64,000 nucleotides of DNA from Variovorax sp. PAMC26660 (lineage in GTDB: Bacteria; Pseudomonadota; Gammaproteobacteria; Burkholderiales; Burkholderiaceae_C): assembly GCF_014302995.1 (NCBI RefSeq), contig NZ_CP060295.1, positions 2,719,501 through 2,783,500 of the forward strand. Reading direction: 5' to 3'. Position 1 is the first letter of the stretch, and every line of letters starts with the position of its first letter. A program made the position numbers and the translations under genes. Of the stretch, positions 25,833-35,816 are shown one piece after another. The notes under the pieces are model-generated. The model was not told where the DNA came from, did no database searches, and worked only from the letters and a program-made list of their open reading frames with translations.

Positions 25833-26786
25833 ATGGATTCAAAGCAGTTGCGCGGCGCCGCGCCGGCCGGTTGGGGCGCGAAGTGGGCAGGCATCGGCCC
25901 CGCCGAAATCATGCTGCTGCTGGTGGCCGCCGTGTGGGGCGGCAGCTATGCCGTCGCCAAGCAGGCCACGCAGCAACTGCCCGTGCTGGAGTTCATCGCG
26001 CTGCGCTTCGGCCTGACCTTCCTCGTGCTGCTGCCGGCGCTCAGGCCGTTGTTCAACGCGCAATGGCGGCAAGGCCTGGCGGTAGGTGGCCTGCTCGGCG
26101 CCAACCTGCTGGCGATCTTCGTGTGCGAGACCTTCGGCGTGTCGCTCACCACGGCGAGCAACGCCGCCTTTCTCATCAGCCTGTGCGTGGCGTTCACGCC
26201 CTTTGTCGAATGGTGGCTGCTCGGGCAGCGGCCCGTGCGACGCGTGTTCTGGGCGGCGGGCCTGTCGGCGTTGGGCGCGGCGATGCTGTCGGCCACGTCG
26301 CCCGCCGACATCTCCGTGGGCTGGGGCGACGGCCTGATGGTGGTCGCCGCCTTCCTGCGCGCCGTGATGGTGTGCATGACGCGGCGGCTGGCCGGCCGGC
26401 ATGCGATGCCCGCGCTCACGCTGACAGCCGTGCAGTCGGGCGTGATGGCGCTCGGTGCGATGGCGATATCGCTCGTCGCATCGCCGCCGAACGGCGCCTG
26501 GCACATGCCGCCCGCCACGGCATCCTTCTGGTGGGGCATGGCTTACCTCGTGCTGCTGTGCACGGTCTTCGCGTTCTTCGCGCAGAACCACGCCGCCTCG
26601 CGCTCGAGCCCGAGCCGGGTGTCGTTGCTGATGGGCAGCGAGCCGGTGTTCGGTGCGCTGATCGCGGCGTATGGGTTCGGGGAGCGGATCGGGGCCTGGG
26701 GATGGGCCGGCGGGTTGTTGATCGTGGTGGCGGCGTGGTGGGTGACGATGCCGCAAAGGACTGTCGCGCCGCGCGCACAGTCTTGA
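25833..26786 (+). CDS. DMT-superfamily (EamA) transporter
   Basis: The protein has 317 residues with ten predicted helices in two repeats (LLLVAAVWGGSYAVAKQATQ; WWGMAYLVLLCTVFAFFAQN; VSLLMGSEPVFGALIAAYGF, the classic end of the second EamA repeat). Probably a metabolite exporter controlled by the divergent LysR protein. Paralogous in type, not closely in sequence, to the gene at 20556. Confidence 0.9.
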   Translation: MDSKQLRGAAPAGWGAKWAGIGPAEIMLLLVAAVWGGSYAVAKQATQQLPVLEFIALRFGLTFLVLLPALRPLFNAQWRQGLAVGGLLGANLLAIFVCETFGVSLTTASNAAFLISLCVAFTPFVEWWLLGQRPVRRVFWAAGLSALGAAMLSATSPADISVGWGDGLMVVAAFLRAVMVCMTRRLAGRHAMPALTLTAVQSGVMALGAMAISLVASPPNGAWHMPPATASFWWGMAYLVLLCTVFAFFAQNHAASRSSPSRVSLLMGSEPVFGALIAAYGFGERIGAWGWAGGLLIVVAAWWVTMPQRTVAPRAQS

Positions 26787-26859
26787 GTTTTTGGGCGTGC
26801 ATCTGCGGGACGTCCTCCTCCGGCCAAGGACAATCCCGGCCGGAGGAAGAACCGTTCAC

Positions 26860-27672
26860 ATGATCTTGAAAAAACGACCACACGCCGCTTTCACATGCGG
26901 CATCGCGCTGGCCATCCTCGGTTTCTCGGCGTATGCCGCCGAGCCGGAGGTGCCGGCCCCGGCAACTGAACCCGCGGCGGTTGCCGCGGACACGCCGGCT
27001 GCGCTTGCCGAAGCAGCGGTAGCGCCAGTGCCACAGCCAACGACGCGCCTGCGCTTCAACCGGGGCCTCTACAAGCCCGGCATCGAACGGCTTCGCGTGG
27101 TCCGGCGCGAAGACACGGGCAGCTACATCGCGGGGCAGGTCGCGCTGAACGTGGCCACGACCTTGATCGCGGGCAGGCTCTCCATCGGCGGACAGGGTTT
27201 CTCGAAAGACGACTTGGGCGGCGTGACGCCGGAAGAGCTCAAGGACGATCCGCTGGCCGTCAACCCGGCCATGAGCGAGCTGAACGATGCCTTGAGCAAA
27301 GTCGCCACCGACATCTACCGCAAGCGCGCCGAGGCCGCACTCGCCACGGCCCTGACGGACGGCTCCACCCCCGAAGAAATCGAAGAGGCGCGGAAGATCC
27401 AGAAAGAGGCCGACACGCCCCTGCTCCCGGGGCCGTGGCATCTGGTCTACGAAAACCTCACGGGAACCGATGAGCTGTTCCGCCTGAAGTTCGGTGCCGA
27501 GCTTGGCCGCCCCGGCTTCATGCGCCCGCCGCTCGAGTGCTTCTATCAATCGGAGCCCGTGGCGTGGACGCAATGGAAGGCCGACAACTGGCAGCGGCTG
27601 CGCGAGGAGCGCGCGAAGGCCGTGGCCAGTTGCACCGAGACGCTGGCGGCGGCGCCCGAAAAACGCTGGTGA
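26860..27672 (+). CDS. Predicted secreted protein, unrecognised
   Basis: The protein has 270 residues. The signal peptide (ILKKRPHAAFTCGIALAILG, cleavage near AYAAEP) is followed by an Ala/Pro-rich tract and a soluble domain with LRFNRGLYKPGIERLRVVRR and a C-terminal CFYQSEPVAWTQWKADNWQR. GGAGGA lies before ATG 26860. No family recognised; one Cys pair near the C-terminus is possible. Confidence 0.7.
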   Translation: MILKKRPHAAFTCGIALAILGFSAYAAEPEVPAPATEPAAVAADTPAALAEAAVAPVPQPTTRLRFNRGLYKPGIERLRVVRREDTGSYIAGQVALNVATTLIAGRLSIGGQGFSKDDLGGVTPEELKDDPLAVNPAMSELNDALSKVATDIYRKRAEAALATALTDGSTPEEIEEARKIQKEADTPLLPGPWHLVYENLTGTDELFRLKFGAELGRPGFMRPPLECFYQSEPVAWTQWKADNWQRLREERAKAVASCTETLAAAPEKRW

Positions 27673-27783
27673 TTCTTCGTCGGCGCATCGCCTGATCTGG
27701 GGTGAGGATGCCGGCGGGGAGCGCTGGCGCTTTACTACAGAATGTGCGCCACCCACCGCTAGCGAATTCAGGACCACGCATCC

Positions 27784-28560
27784 ATGTTGGCTTATCTGTC
27801 GTTGTTCGTCGCCCTTGTCTTCATCTTCCGGCACAAGGCGGCGCCTCAGAGCCGGCGCGGGTATTGGGCGGTGGGGACCTTCGCCGCGACGGTCGCCCTC
27901 TCTCTGGTCCCCTCTCTGCTGGCGCGGTTCCCGGCCGGAAAGAGCATTCCGGAAATGGCTTCAACGTCCTTGATCCTGATAGGCGTCGTGCTGCCGTGGC
28001 TGGTCTACGCGAAGTTCCGGCGCATGTACCGCCGCGTGCGGTTTCCCCCCAATGCGGAAGGCGCTGACGCGCGCGTCGCGTTGGAGAAGGCCTGCGTGCG
28101 GGAGTCGCTGACCCGGCCCATCGCGCATTGGATCGTGTTGATCATCGGCACCGCCGCCGCGCTGGCCATCGCTCATGGTCTGTATGGCGTGCTGACGTGG
28201 TGGATGGGTGCGCACGCCGCAAACGCACCGAGCGTCGCTTTCGAACTGGGCTGGCGCGGTATCGCATTTGCCGGGGTCGCCTGGATGCTTGCCGCTGTTT
28301 TCAGCGGCGCGAGAGGGGCGCGTGTGCTGGGGCTGGTCTTCATTGCCCTGCTTATTGCGGCCTGCGTCCGGGTCCAGATGGTTCAGGAAATCGCCAGCTC
28401 GCCAGAGCCTTATCACGACCCTGCACTGGGCCGTTCGGCCGAGGCCGTGGGTGGTCTGCTGGTGATCGCGGGCCTGGCTTATTGGTTCTACGCGTTCGGT
28501 TTTTCCGCGCGAGCACGCGGGTACTTTCGCGCCAGGAAGCTCGTGCGAGAAGCACAGTGA
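27784..28560 (+). CDS. Multi-pass membrane protein, unrecognised
   Basis: The protein has 258 residues with about seven membrane segments (LAYLSLFVALVFIF; TFAATVALSLVPSLLARF; LILIGVVLPWLVYAKF; IAHWIVLIIGTAAALAIAHG; IAFAGVAWMLAAVF; LGLVFIALLIAACV; GLLVIAGLAYWFYAFGF). A basic loop (KFRRMYRRVRFPPN) faces the cytoplasm. No domain recognised; 111 bp after the secreted-protein gene on the same strand. Confidence 0.7.
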   Translation: MLAYLSLFVALVFIFRHKAAPQSRRGYWAVGTFAATVALSLVPSLLARFPAGKSIPEMASTSLILIGVVLPWLVYAKFRRMYRRVRFPPNAEGADARVALEKACVRESLTRPIAHWIVLIIGTAAALAIAHGLYGVLTWWMGAHAANAPSVAFELGWRGIAFAGVAWMLAAVFSGARGARVLGLVFIALLIAACVRVQMVQEIASSPEPYHDPALGRSAEAVGGLLVIAGLAYWFYAFGFSARARGYFRARKLVREAQ

Positions 28561-28583
28561 CTGCCCGAGGCACGGGGTTCGAG

Positions 28584-28613
28584 CACCTTGGCTCATGCGG
28601 ACGGGCCAAGGTG
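28584..28613. terminator. Hairpin between convergent genes
   Basis: CACCTTGGC (28584-28592) pairs perfectly with GCCAAGGTG (28605-28613) across a 12-base loop, between the plus-strand stop at 28560 and the minus-strand stop at 28628. No U-run follows on either strand, so it may act only as a weak or Rho-assisted bidirectional terminator. Confidence 0.5.
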
Positions 28614-28627
28614 ACTGCGCAGCAAGC

Positions 28628-29605
28628 TCAATAAAGCCCGAGCTGCCGCGTCCTCAACCGCGCCAGCCCCAGCAGCGCATCCGTGAACGGCGTGGCCACG
28701 CCCGTCAGCACACCCAGTTCGCGCACCACCGTCACCAGCGCATCCAGCTCCACCGAGCGCCCGGCTTCCACGTCCTGCAGCATCGAGGTCTTGAACGCGC
28801 CCAGCTTCATCGTCACCGCATGCCGGTCTTCCGGGCTCTGCGTGATCTCGATGCCGATGCGCCGGCCGATTTCCTTGGCTTCGAGCATCACGGCCGAGAT
28901 GAAGCCACGCACGTAGTCGTCGCCCATGATCAGGTCGGTGGTAGCGCCGGTCAGCGCGCTGATCGGGTTCACCGTCATGTTGCCCCACAGCTTGAACCAC
29001 ACGTCCTTCTGGATCTGCGGCGACAGCGTGGTGTCGATGCCGGTGCTCTTGAGCAGCTCGACCAGTTTCTGCACGCGCGGGGTGGCTTCGCCAGAAGGCT
29101 CGCCCACGATCAGCCCGTTGCCGAAGTGATGCCGCACCACGCCGGGCCCGTCGAGCGAACAGCTCGCGTGCACCACGCAGCCGATGACGTTGTGCGCCGG
29201 AATGGCCTTGGCAATCGCGCCTTCGGGGTCGACCGCCGCGAGCCGGCGCCCCGTGATCTCGCCGCCGAAGCCGCCTTCGAGAAACCACCACGGCACGCCG
29301 TTCATTGCGACCAGCACGAGGGTGTCGGGCCCGATCAGCGGCCCGATGCGTTCGGCCACGCCGGCCAGCGCGGGCGCCTTCACGGCGATCACCACCAGGT
29401 CTTGCGCGCCGAGCGCTTCGGGGTCGGCCACTGCGTTGACTGGCACGCGCGTGCGCACGTCGCCGCGCATCAGCGAGAGGCCGTCGCGTTGCAGCGCCTC
29501 GAGCGTGGCGCCGCGCGCCACCACGTTGAGCCGCTGGCCCGCTTGCGCCAGGCCAACGCCGATCCAGCCGCCGATGGCGCCAGCGCCGTAAATACAAATC
29601 TTCAT
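28628..29605 (-). CDS. 2-dehydropantoate 2-reductase-family protein (PanE-like)
   Basis: The protein has 325 residues. The N-terminal Rossmann motif is MKICIYGAGAIGGWIGVGLA; the family Lys lies in DVWFKLWGNMTVNPISALTG and a C-terminal helical domain follows. Members reduce 2-oxo acids to 2-hydroxy acids with NADPH. Last gene of the 15-gene minus-strand unit, 13 bp after the class II aldolase gene. Context suggests catabolic reduction of a keto acid rather than pantothenate synthesis. Confidence 0.88.
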   Translation of the reverse strand: MKICIYGAGAIGGWIGVGLAQAGQRLNVVARGATLEALQRDGLSLMRGDVRTRVPVNAVADPEALGAQDLVVIAVKAPALAGVAERIGPLIGPDTLVLVAMNGVPWWFLEGGFGGEITGRRLAAVDPEGAIAKAIPAHNVIGCVVHASCSLDGPGVVRHHFGNGLIVGEPSGEATPRVQKLVELLKSTGIDTTLSPQIQKDVWFKLWGNMTVNPISALTGATTDLIMGDDYVRGFISAVMLEAKEIGRRIGIEITQSPEDRHAVTMKLGAFKTSMLQDVEAGRSVELDALVTVVRELGVLTGVATPFTDALLGLARLRTRQLGLY

Positions 29606-29618
29606 GGGAAAGCTCGCC

Positions 29619-30413
29619 TCAGTTTCTGTAGCTCGGGTCGATGCGGTCCACCTGCCGCACCAGCGCATTGAACACGTCTTGTCCGGCGCCGTGCTCAGGG
29701 CTGAACTGCAGCGCGTCGCGCGTGCAGCGCTGTGCGATGTCCTCGCTCACCGGAATGGCCGCGCCCATCGAGAAGGTCGCCATCTGGATCTCGCAGGCGC
29801 GCTGCAGCGTCCAGAGAATCGCGAAGGTCTGCGGCAGCGTCTGGCCCCAGGCCAGCAGGCCGTGGTTGCGCAGGATCACCGCGTTGCGGTTGCCGATGCT
29901 CTTGAGCAGGCGCGGGCCTTCGTCGGCATGGATCGTGATGCCCTCGAAGTCGTGGTACGCCACCATGTCGTGCAACTGGGCGGTATAGAAGTTGGTCTGC
30001 TGCAGGCCGCCCTGCAGGCAGGCCACGGCCACGCCGGCTGTTGTGTGCGTGTGCATCACGCAGTGCGCGCCGGGCAGGCCATCGTGAATGGCGGCATGCA
30101 CCACGAAGCCGGCCGGGTTCACCTTGTGCGTGGACCCGTCGAGCACCTTGCCGTGCAGATCGATCTTCACGAGGTTGCTGGCCGTGACCTCGCTGTAGTG
30201 CAGGCCGAAGGGGTTGATGAGGAACTGCTTCTCGCCGCCCGTCACGCTGTCGGGCAGCCGCACCGTGATGTGGTTGTAGATCATCTCGACCCAGCCCAGC
30301 ATCGCGAACACGCGGTAGCAGGCGGCAAGCTCTTCGCGCGCGGCGCGCTCGTCGGGATGCAGGTTGGGATGGACCAGCGAGGAGGCGGTTGGCGCGGCTG
30401 TGGCGGTGTTCAT
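29619..30413 (-). CDS. Class II aldolase/adducin-family protein
   Basis: The protein has 264 residues. Zn-ligand region HTHTTAGVAVACLQGG and a third His in ILRNHGLLAWGQTLP match class II aldolase/adducin proteins. These cleave or decarboxylate hydroxy-carbonyl substrates. Adjacent to the PanE-like reductase and a Bug-type binding protein, so it may act on the same imported acid. Confidence 0.88.
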   Translation of the reverse strand: MNTATAAPTASSLVHPNLHPDERAAREELAACYRVFAMLGWVEMIYNHITVRLPDSVTGGEKQFLINPFGLHYSEVTASNLVKIDLHGKVLDGSTHKVNPAGFVVHAAIHDGLPGAHCVMHTHTTAGVAVACLQGGLQQTNFYTAQLHDMVAYHDFEGITIHADEGPRLLKSIGNRNAVILRNHGLLAWGQTLPQTFAILWTLQRACEIQMATFSMGAAIPVSEDIAQRCTRDALQFSPEHGAGQDVFNALVRQVDRIDPSYRN

Positions 30414-30435
30414 TTGCGGTTCCTTTTCGGGGTTG

Positions 30436-31437
30436 TCAGGCGTCGGCCGTGAAGCCGATCTTCTTGACGATCGGCGCCCACATGGCGGTGTCTTTCTTGA
30501 GCAGTTCGGCCAGCTCGGCGGGCGAGGACGACATCGCTTCCAGCCCGATGCCGGCGAGCCCGTCGACCACGTCCTTCGACGCGATGGCCTGCTTCATGGC
30601 GGCGTTCAGTCGCGCCACCACTTCGTGCGAGGCCTTGGCGGGCAGGAAAAAGCCGAACCATTCGCTGAAGGCCATGTCCTTCAGGCCTTGTTCGACCAGC
30701 GTCGGCACGTCGGGCGCGAAGCGGCTGCGCTTGGTGCCCGAGGTGCCGAGGATGCGCACCTTGCCGCTGGCCAGGTGCTGCGTGATGTCGCCGATGGGGC
30801 CGGACACGGCCGAGACGCTGCCGCCCAGCAGGTCCAGCATGGCCGGCTGTGTGCCGCGATAGGCCACGTGCTGCAGCGTGATGTCGGCGTTCTTGGCGAG
30901 CAGCGCGCCGATGAAGTGCGGCGTGGAGCCCGCGGCGGGCGAGCCGAAATTGGCACCCGCCGGGTTGGCCTTGGCCCAGGCCAGGAACTCGGGCACCGTC
31001 TTCACGCTGGCCGGCACGGCCGGGCCGACCGCGAAGCCGAAGTCGAACACGCAGGCCAGCGAGACCGGCGCCAGGTCGGCCACCGGGTCGTACGGCAGCT
31101 TCTTGTAGATGTGCGGGTAGATCGTGAGCATCGAGGTCGGCGTCTGCAGCATGGTCGAACCATCGGCAGGCTGGCCCTTCACGTACGAGATGGCGATCTG
31201 CCCGCCCGCCCCGGTGCGGTTCTCGACCACCACCGAACTCGTGGCATAGCCAGGGCTCAGCTTGGTGGCGACGCGGCGGCAGGTGACGTCGGAGGTGCCA
31301 CCGGCCGAAAAGCCCGTGATGATGCGCGCGGTGTCGAGCTGCGGCGGATGGGCTTGTGCAAAGGCCTGCTGGCCGATGCTGGCGAGCAGCGCGGATGCGC
31401 TCGTGGTCTGAAGAAGCTGGCGGCGTGAAATCGGCAT
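30436..31437 (-). CDS. Bug-family (TctC-like) substrate-binding protein
   Basis: The protein has 333 residues. A Tat-like or Sec signal (ISRRQLLQTTSASALLASIG, cleaved near AFAQ) precedes a Bug fold with ARIITGFSAGGTSDVTCRRV, VVVENRTGAGGQIAISYVKG and GTQPAMLDLLGGSVSAVSGP. Bug proteins bind carboxylates in the periplasm; no TctA/TctB permease is nearby, as is usual for orphan Bug genes in Burkholderiales. Confidence 0.93.
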   Translation of the reverse strand: MPISRRQLLQTTSASALLASIGQQAFAQAHPPQLDTARIITGFSAGGTSDVTCRRVATKLSPGYATSSVVVENRTGAGGQIAISYVKGQPADGSTMLQTPTSMLTIYPHIYKKLPYDPVADLAPVSLACVFDFGFAVGPAVPASVKTVPEFLAWAKANPAGANFGSPAAGSTPHFIGALLAKNADITLQHVAYRGTQPAMLDLLGGSVSAVSGPIGDITQHLASGKVRILGTSGTKRSRFAPDVPTLVEQGLKDMAFSEWFGFFLPAKASHEVVARLNAAMKQAIASKDVVDGLAGIGLEAMSSSPAELAELLKKDTAMWAPIVKKIGFTADA

Positions 31438-31475
31438 GGTCGGTTGTCTCCGTTTTGTTGTCGTGCTGCAGAACT

Positions 31476-33212
31476 TCAGGACTCGTCGCGCAGCCACGTG
31501 ACCGCGCCCGAATGGGTCACGGCGCCCTGGTGGGCCGGGCGCACGGTGAGTGCATATTTTTCGAGCACGCCGCCTTGGGCGATGCCTGCGTTGACTTTGC
31601 GGCCGGCCAGCCGTGCGGCGATTTCCTCCGCGCCCAGTTCGACCGAGATCGAGCGTGCCTCGGCCCGCGCGTCGATGGCGATCACGTCGCCGTCGCGCAA
31701 TGCCGCGATCGGGCCGCCATCGGCCGCTTCGGGCCCCGCATAGCCGATGCACAGGCCGCGCGTGGCGCCCGAGAAACGGCCGTCGGTCAGCAGCGCGACC
31801 TTGTCGCCCATGCCCTGGCCATAGAGCAGGGCGGTGATGCCCAGCATCTCGCGCATGCCGGGGCTGCCCTTGGGGCCCTCGTTGCGGATCACGATCACGT
31901 CGCCCGCTTCGTAGCGGCGGTTCTGCACGGCGGTCTGCGCTTCTTCTTCGGAGTTGAAGACGCGCGCCGGGCCGCGAAACACCAGCGCCTTCAGGCCCGC
32001 CGTCTTGAGCAGCGCACCGTCGGGGCAGAGGTTGCCCTTGAGCACCGCCAGGCCGCCGTCGCGCGTGATCGGGTTGCCGGCCTCGCGCACGACGCGGCCA
32101 TCGGGGGCGAGGGCGCTTGCAAGTTCTTCGGCCATCGTGCGGCCGGTAAAAGTGAGCACGTCGCCGTGCAGGAAGCCCTGCTCCAGCAACGTGCGCAGGA
32201 TGACGCCAGCACCGCCGATGTAGAACACGTCGCGCGCCAGGTACTGGCCGCCCGGGCGCAGGTCGGCGATGAGCGGCGTGCGCGCGAACACTTCGGCCAC
32301 GTCGTCGAGGTGAAACTTGATGCCGGCCTCGTGCGCAATCGCCGGCAGGTGAAGCGCGGCATTGGTCGAGCCGCCCGTGGCGGAGACCACCGCGCAGGCG
32401 TTCTCCAGCGCCTTGCGCGTGACGATGTCGCGCGGCAGCGGGCTGTCGCCCATCACCGCTTTCATGAGATTCTTTGCCGCGCGGCGCATCAATGGCGCGC
32501 GTTCGCTGAACACGGCCGGCACCATGCTCGAACCGATGGGCGCCAGGCCCAGCGCCTCGGACACCATGCCCATCGTGTTGGCCGTGAACTGCCCCGCGCA
32601 CGCGCCGGCCGTGGGCAGGCAGGCGCGGCTCATGGCATCGAGTTCGTCGTGCGTGGCGGTGCCGGCCAGCACCTTGCCGATGGTCTCGTAGGTGTCGACC
32701 ACGTTCAGGTCGCGGCCGTCCGGCCCCGGCATCTGCCCCGGCAGCGCCGAGCCGCCGTGCACGAACACGCTCGGCACGTTGCAGCGGACCATGCCCATCA
32801 TCAGGCCCGGCAGGTTCTTGTCGCAGGCACCGATGGCGAAAATGCCGTCCCACTGGTGCCCGCGCGTGGAGGCTTCCACGCTGTCGGCGATCAGCTCGCG
32901 CGAGACCAGCGAGAAGCGCATGCCCGAATGCGCCATGGTCAGCCCGTCGCTGATCGACACCACCGGGCATTCGTGCGGCGTGCCGCCGCCCGCGTAGATG
33001 CCGGTCTTGGCATGCTGCGCCTGCTCGCGCAGGTTGAGGTTGCACGGGCTCATTTCGCCGCCCGTATGGAACACGCCGATGTGCGGACGCGCGATGTCCT
33101 CGTCGTCCTGCCCCAGCGCGTGCAGGAAGCTGCGCGTGGTCGCGCGGATCGTGCCTTCGCGGATGGTGGCGGAGCGAAAGCGCTTGGGCGTCGGATCGGT
33201 TGGCGTGGTCAT
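31476..33212 (-). CDS. IlvD/EDD-family dehydratase
   Basis: The protein has 578 residues. Fe-S cysteines lie in [32 protein letters not shown] and [20 protein letters not shown]; the C-terminus has [20 protein letters not shown]. These enzymes dehydrate dihydroxy acids. Length and context inside a catabolic operon favour a sugar-acid or aldonate-type dehydratase over IlvD, but the sequence alone does not settle this. Confidence 0.88.
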   Translation of the reverse strand: MTTPTDPTPKRFRSATIREGTIRATTRSFLHALGQDDEDIARPHIGVFHTGGEMSPCNLNLREQAQHAKTGIYAGGGTPHECPVVSISDGLTMAHSGMRFSLVSRELIADSVEASTRGHQWDGIFAIGACDKNLPGLMMGMVRCNVPSVFVHGGSALPGQMPGPDGRDLNVVDTYETIGKVLAGTATHDELDAMSRACLPTAGACAGQFTANTMGMVSEALGLAPIGSSMVPAVFSERAPLMRRAAKNLMKAVMGDSPLPRDIVTRKALENACAVVSATGGSTNAALHLPAIAHEAGIKFHLDDVAEVFARTPLIADLRPGGQYLARDVFYIGGAGVILRTLLEQGFLHGDVLTFTGRTMAEELASALAPDGRVVREAGNPITRDGGLAVLKGNLCPDGALLKTAGLKALVFRGPARVFNSEEEAQTAVQNRRYEAGDVIVIRNEGPKGSPGMREMLGITALLYGQGMGDKVALLTDGRFSGATRGLCIGYAGPEAADGGPIAALRDGDVIAIDARAEARSISVELGAEEIAARLAGRKVNAGIAQGGVLEKYALTVRPAHQGAVTHSGAVTWLRDES

Positions 33213-33249
33213 CGGGCTGGCTGGCGTTGGCTGGCTTGGTTTCAGGAGG

Positions 33250-33720
33250 TCAGAACATGCCGTTCTTGTTGGCGGCGGTTTCGGGAACGGGTTGCACCAC
33301 GTCCCAGTGCTCGACGATCTTGCCGTTCTCGAGCTTGAAGATGTCGACGATGGCGCTGCCGCGCGTGCCCGGCTCGCGCACCGCGTTCACATGCAGGATC
33401 ACGTAGTCGCCATCGACGAAGCTGCGCTTGATGTCGCTGTGCGACTTGGGAAACTTCTCGCGCAGGAAGGCGACGAACTTGCGAAAGCCCTCGGGGCCAT
33501 CGGCGGCCGTGGGGTTGTGCTGCACGTAGCGGTTGCCCACGTACTGCAGGGCCGCGTCGGCGTCCTTCTGGTTCAGGCCCTTCTCGTAGAAGGCGAGCAC
33601 GGTCTGGCGGTTGGCTTCCTGTTGCGAGGTGGCACCTTGCGTGGCACCGCCCATGGGGGCGCAGGCTGCGAGGAACAGGGTGGCGGTCGCGGCGATGGCC
33701 GTCCAGGTGATGCGTTGCAT
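33250..33720 (-). CDS. SnoaL-like lipoprotein
   Basis: The protein has 156 residues. The signal peptide ends in a lipobox ([12 protein letters not shown]), so Cys is probably lipidated. The mature domain is a SnoaL/NTF2-like cone: [40 protein letters not shown] and [20 protein letters not shown]. Function unknown. A secreted SnoaL lipoprotein inside an aromatic-catabolism unit is unusual. Confidence 0.85.
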   Translation of the reverse strand: MQRITWTAIAATATLFLAACAPMGGATQGATSQQEANRQTVLAFYEKGLNQKDADAALQYVGNRYVQHNPTAADGPEGFRKFVAFLREKFPKSHSDIKRSFVDGDYVILHVNAVREPGTRGSAIVDIFKLENGKIVEHWDVVQPVPETAANKNGMF

Positions 33721-33742
33721 TGGATAACCCTTGGTTGAAAGA

Positions 33743-34564
33743 TCAGTAGCCGTTGACAGCGTCGGTCTTCGCCGAGTTCCTGTACTTCGCCAGCAGTTGC
33801 TTGGCCGCTGCCGCGAGCACGATGGTGTCCACGCCCACCGCCACGAACAGCGCGCCGGCCGCAAGCCATTTGCGCGCCTGCTCCTCGGTGGTCGACAGAA
33901 TGCCTGGCGCCTTGCCGGCCTTCAGGATGCGCGCGATGGCATCGGCGATCACGGCCTGCACCTCGGGGTGGTTGGGCTGACCCACGAAGCCCATCGAGGC
34001 CGACAGGTCGGCCGGCCCGATGAACACGCCATCCACGCCCGGCGTGGCCGCGATGGCGTCGAGGTTCTTCATCGCCTCGACCGTCTCGGCCTGCACCAGC
34101 AGGCAGGTCTGTGCATTGGCCTCGTGCAGGTAGTTGGGATAGGCCTGCCAGCGCGAGGCGCGTGCCAGCGCGCTGCCCATGCCGCGAATGCCTTCGGGGG
34201 GATAGCGCATGCCCTGCACCAGCCGCGCGGCCTGCTCGGCTGTGTCGACCATCGGCACCAGCAGCGTCTGCGCGCCGATGTCCAGGTACTGCTTGATGAG
34301 CGTGGTGTCGCCCACGGGAATGCGGACAACCGGGTGCGAGTGCTCGGCCTCGGGCTGCGCCGACCACGCGCTGGAGATGCCCTGCAGTTGCGCGAGCACC
34401 GAGCGCACGTCGTTGGGCGCGTGCTCGCCGTCGACCAGCAGCCAGTCGTAGCCGGTGCCGGCCAGGATCTCGGCCGCATAGCCGTCGGCCAGGCCGACCC
34501 ACAGGCCGATCTGGGGCTTGCCGGCCTGCAGGGCCTGCTTGAAGGTGTTGGTGGGTGTTTGCAT
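33743..34564 (-). CDS. hpaI: 4-hydroxy-2-oxoheptanedioate aldolase HpaI
   Basis: The protein has 273 residues. Class II HpaI/GarL aldolase motifs: [31 protein letters not shown] (His base), [20 protein letters not shown] and [18 protein letters not shown]. It cleaves 4-hydroxy-2-oxoheptanedioate to pyruvate and succinate semialdehyde, the last step of the homoprotocatechuate meta pathway. Follows hpaH with 11 bp between. Confidence 0.93.
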   Translation of the reverse strand: MQTPTNTFKQALQAGKPQIGLWVGLADGYAAEILAGTGYDWLLVDGEHAPNDVRSVLAQLQGISSAWSAQPEAEHSHPVVRIPVGDTTLIKQYLDIGAQTLLVPMVDTAEQAARLVQGMRYPPEGIRGMGSALARASRWQAYPNYLHEANAQTCLLVQAETVEAMKNLDAIAATPGVDGVFIGPADLSASMGFVGQPNHPEVQAVIADAIARILKAGKAPGILSTTEEQARKWLAAGALFVAVGVDTIVLAAAAKQLLAKYRNSAKTDAVNGY

Positions 34565-34575
34565 GAAGAAGGCTT

Positions 34576-35379
34576 TCAGACGAAGCGGAAGGAGATGGCG
34601 CCGAGAGGGCCGTAGTCGGCATGGAACGTGTCGCCCGGCACTGCGTTGGTGGGCCGCGTGAACGAGCCGCCCAGCACCACTTCGCCGGCTTCCAGGCATT
34701 CGTCCCACGGCGCGAGCTTGTTCGCGAGCCATGCCACGCCGGTGGCGGGGTGGTTGAGCACGCCCGCCGCCACGCCGGTCTCCTCGATCACGCCGTTCTT
34801 GTAGAGCAGCGCGCTCACCCAGCGCAGGTCGACCGCATCGGGCTTCACCGGCCGGCCGCCGAGCACGATGCCCGCATTGGCCGCGTTGTCGGCGATGGTG
34901 TCGAACACCTTGCGCGGCGCCTTGGTGTGCCGGTCGAACTGCTCGATGCGCGCGTCGATGATCTCGATGGCGGGCACCACGTAGTCGGTGGCGGCCAGCA
35001 CGTCGAAGATGGTCACGTTCGGGCCCTGCAGTTTCTTGCCCAGGATGAAGGCCAGCTCGACCTCGACGCGCGGCGCGATGAAGCGCTTGAACGGGATGTC
35101 GCCGCCCTGCTCGAAGAACATGTCGTCCAGCAGCGTGCCGTAGTCGGGCTCGTCGATCTGGCTGGACTGCTGCATGGCGCGCGAGGTCAGGCCGATCTTG
35201 TGGCCCTTCACGATGCGGCCTTCGGCGATCTTGTTCTTCACCCACTCGCGCGAGATGGCGTAGCCATCTTCGATGGTCATCTCGGGAAAGCGCTTGGAGA
35301 AATGCTCGACCTGCACGCGCGACTTTTCGCTTTCGTGCAGTTCGGCGGCCAGTTGGGCGATGGTGGCTTTGGACAGCAT
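34576..35379 (-). CDS. hpaH: 2-oxo-hept-4-ene-1,7-dioate hydratase HpaH
   Basis: The protein has 267 residues, the HpaH length. Hydratase/decarboxylase family motifs: [40 protein letters not shown] (metal Glu pair), [12 protein letters not shown] and [20 protein letters not shown]. It adds water to oxohepta-enedioate to make the HpaI substrate. Start ATG 35379, 13 bp after hpaF. Confidence 0.94.
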   Translation of the reverse strand: MLSKATIAQLAAELHESEKSRVQVEHFSKRFPEMTIEDGYAISREWVKNKIAEGRIVKGHKIGLTSRAMQQSSQIDEPDYGTLLDDMFFEQGGDIPFKRFIAPRVEVELAFILGKKLQGPNVTIFDVLAATDYVVPAIEIIDARIEQFDRHTKAPRKVFDTIADNAANAGIVLGGRPVKPDAVDLRWVSALLYKNGVIEETGVAAGVLNHPATGVAWLANKLAPWDECLEAGEVVLGGSFTRPTNAVPGDTFHADYGPLGAISFRFV

Positions 35380-35392
35380 GTCGGCTCGCTTC

Positions 35393-35800
35393 TTATGACT
35401 TATTGAACAGGGGGTGCAGGTTGCTGTGCTTGCCGTCGTACACCTGCCCGGGGCTTTCGTCGATCTGCAGCGTGATGCCGATGTGCCGCTTGTCGAAGAT
35501 CGGCGCGAAATGCGCGCGCACGTCGGCCAGCAGTTCGTCACCGGCCTTTTTCTTCACCGCCTCGGAGCGCCCTGGCGCCATGCGGATGTTGAGGTACACG
35601 AAGGCGTAGTCGGCCTTGCCGTCGGCCACCGCGTAGTGCGCGGCGGGGTAGGCCAGCACGCGTGTGCCGCCGATGGGAAACACCGGCTTGTCGGCTTCGT
35701 CGCGCTGCTTGAGCATGGTGTCGGCCAGCGTGCGGCACAGCGCCGAGATGTCGGTCTCGGCTTCGATGTTGGGCGTGTACAGGATCACCAGGTGGGGCAT
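35393..35800 (-). CDS. hpaF: 5-carboxymethyl-2-hydroxymuconate isomerase HpaF
   Basis: The protein has 135 residues. It is a tautomerase-fold CHMI with N-terminal [20 protein letters not shown] (catalytic Pro2 after Met removal) and a GIGGTRV-like segment ([20 protein letters not shown]). It isomerises the product of HpaE. Located between the dioxygenase genes and hpaH, 16 bp after the LigB-type gene. Confidence 0.92.
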   Translation of the reverse strand: MPHLVILYTPNIEAETDISALCRTLADTMLKQRDEADKPVFPIGGTRVLAYPAAHYAVADGKADYAFVYLNIRMAPGRSEAVKKKAGDELLADVRAHFAPIFDKRHIGITLQIDESPGQVYDGKHSNLHPLFNKS

Positions 35801-35816
35801 GTCGTGGCTCCGTTCT

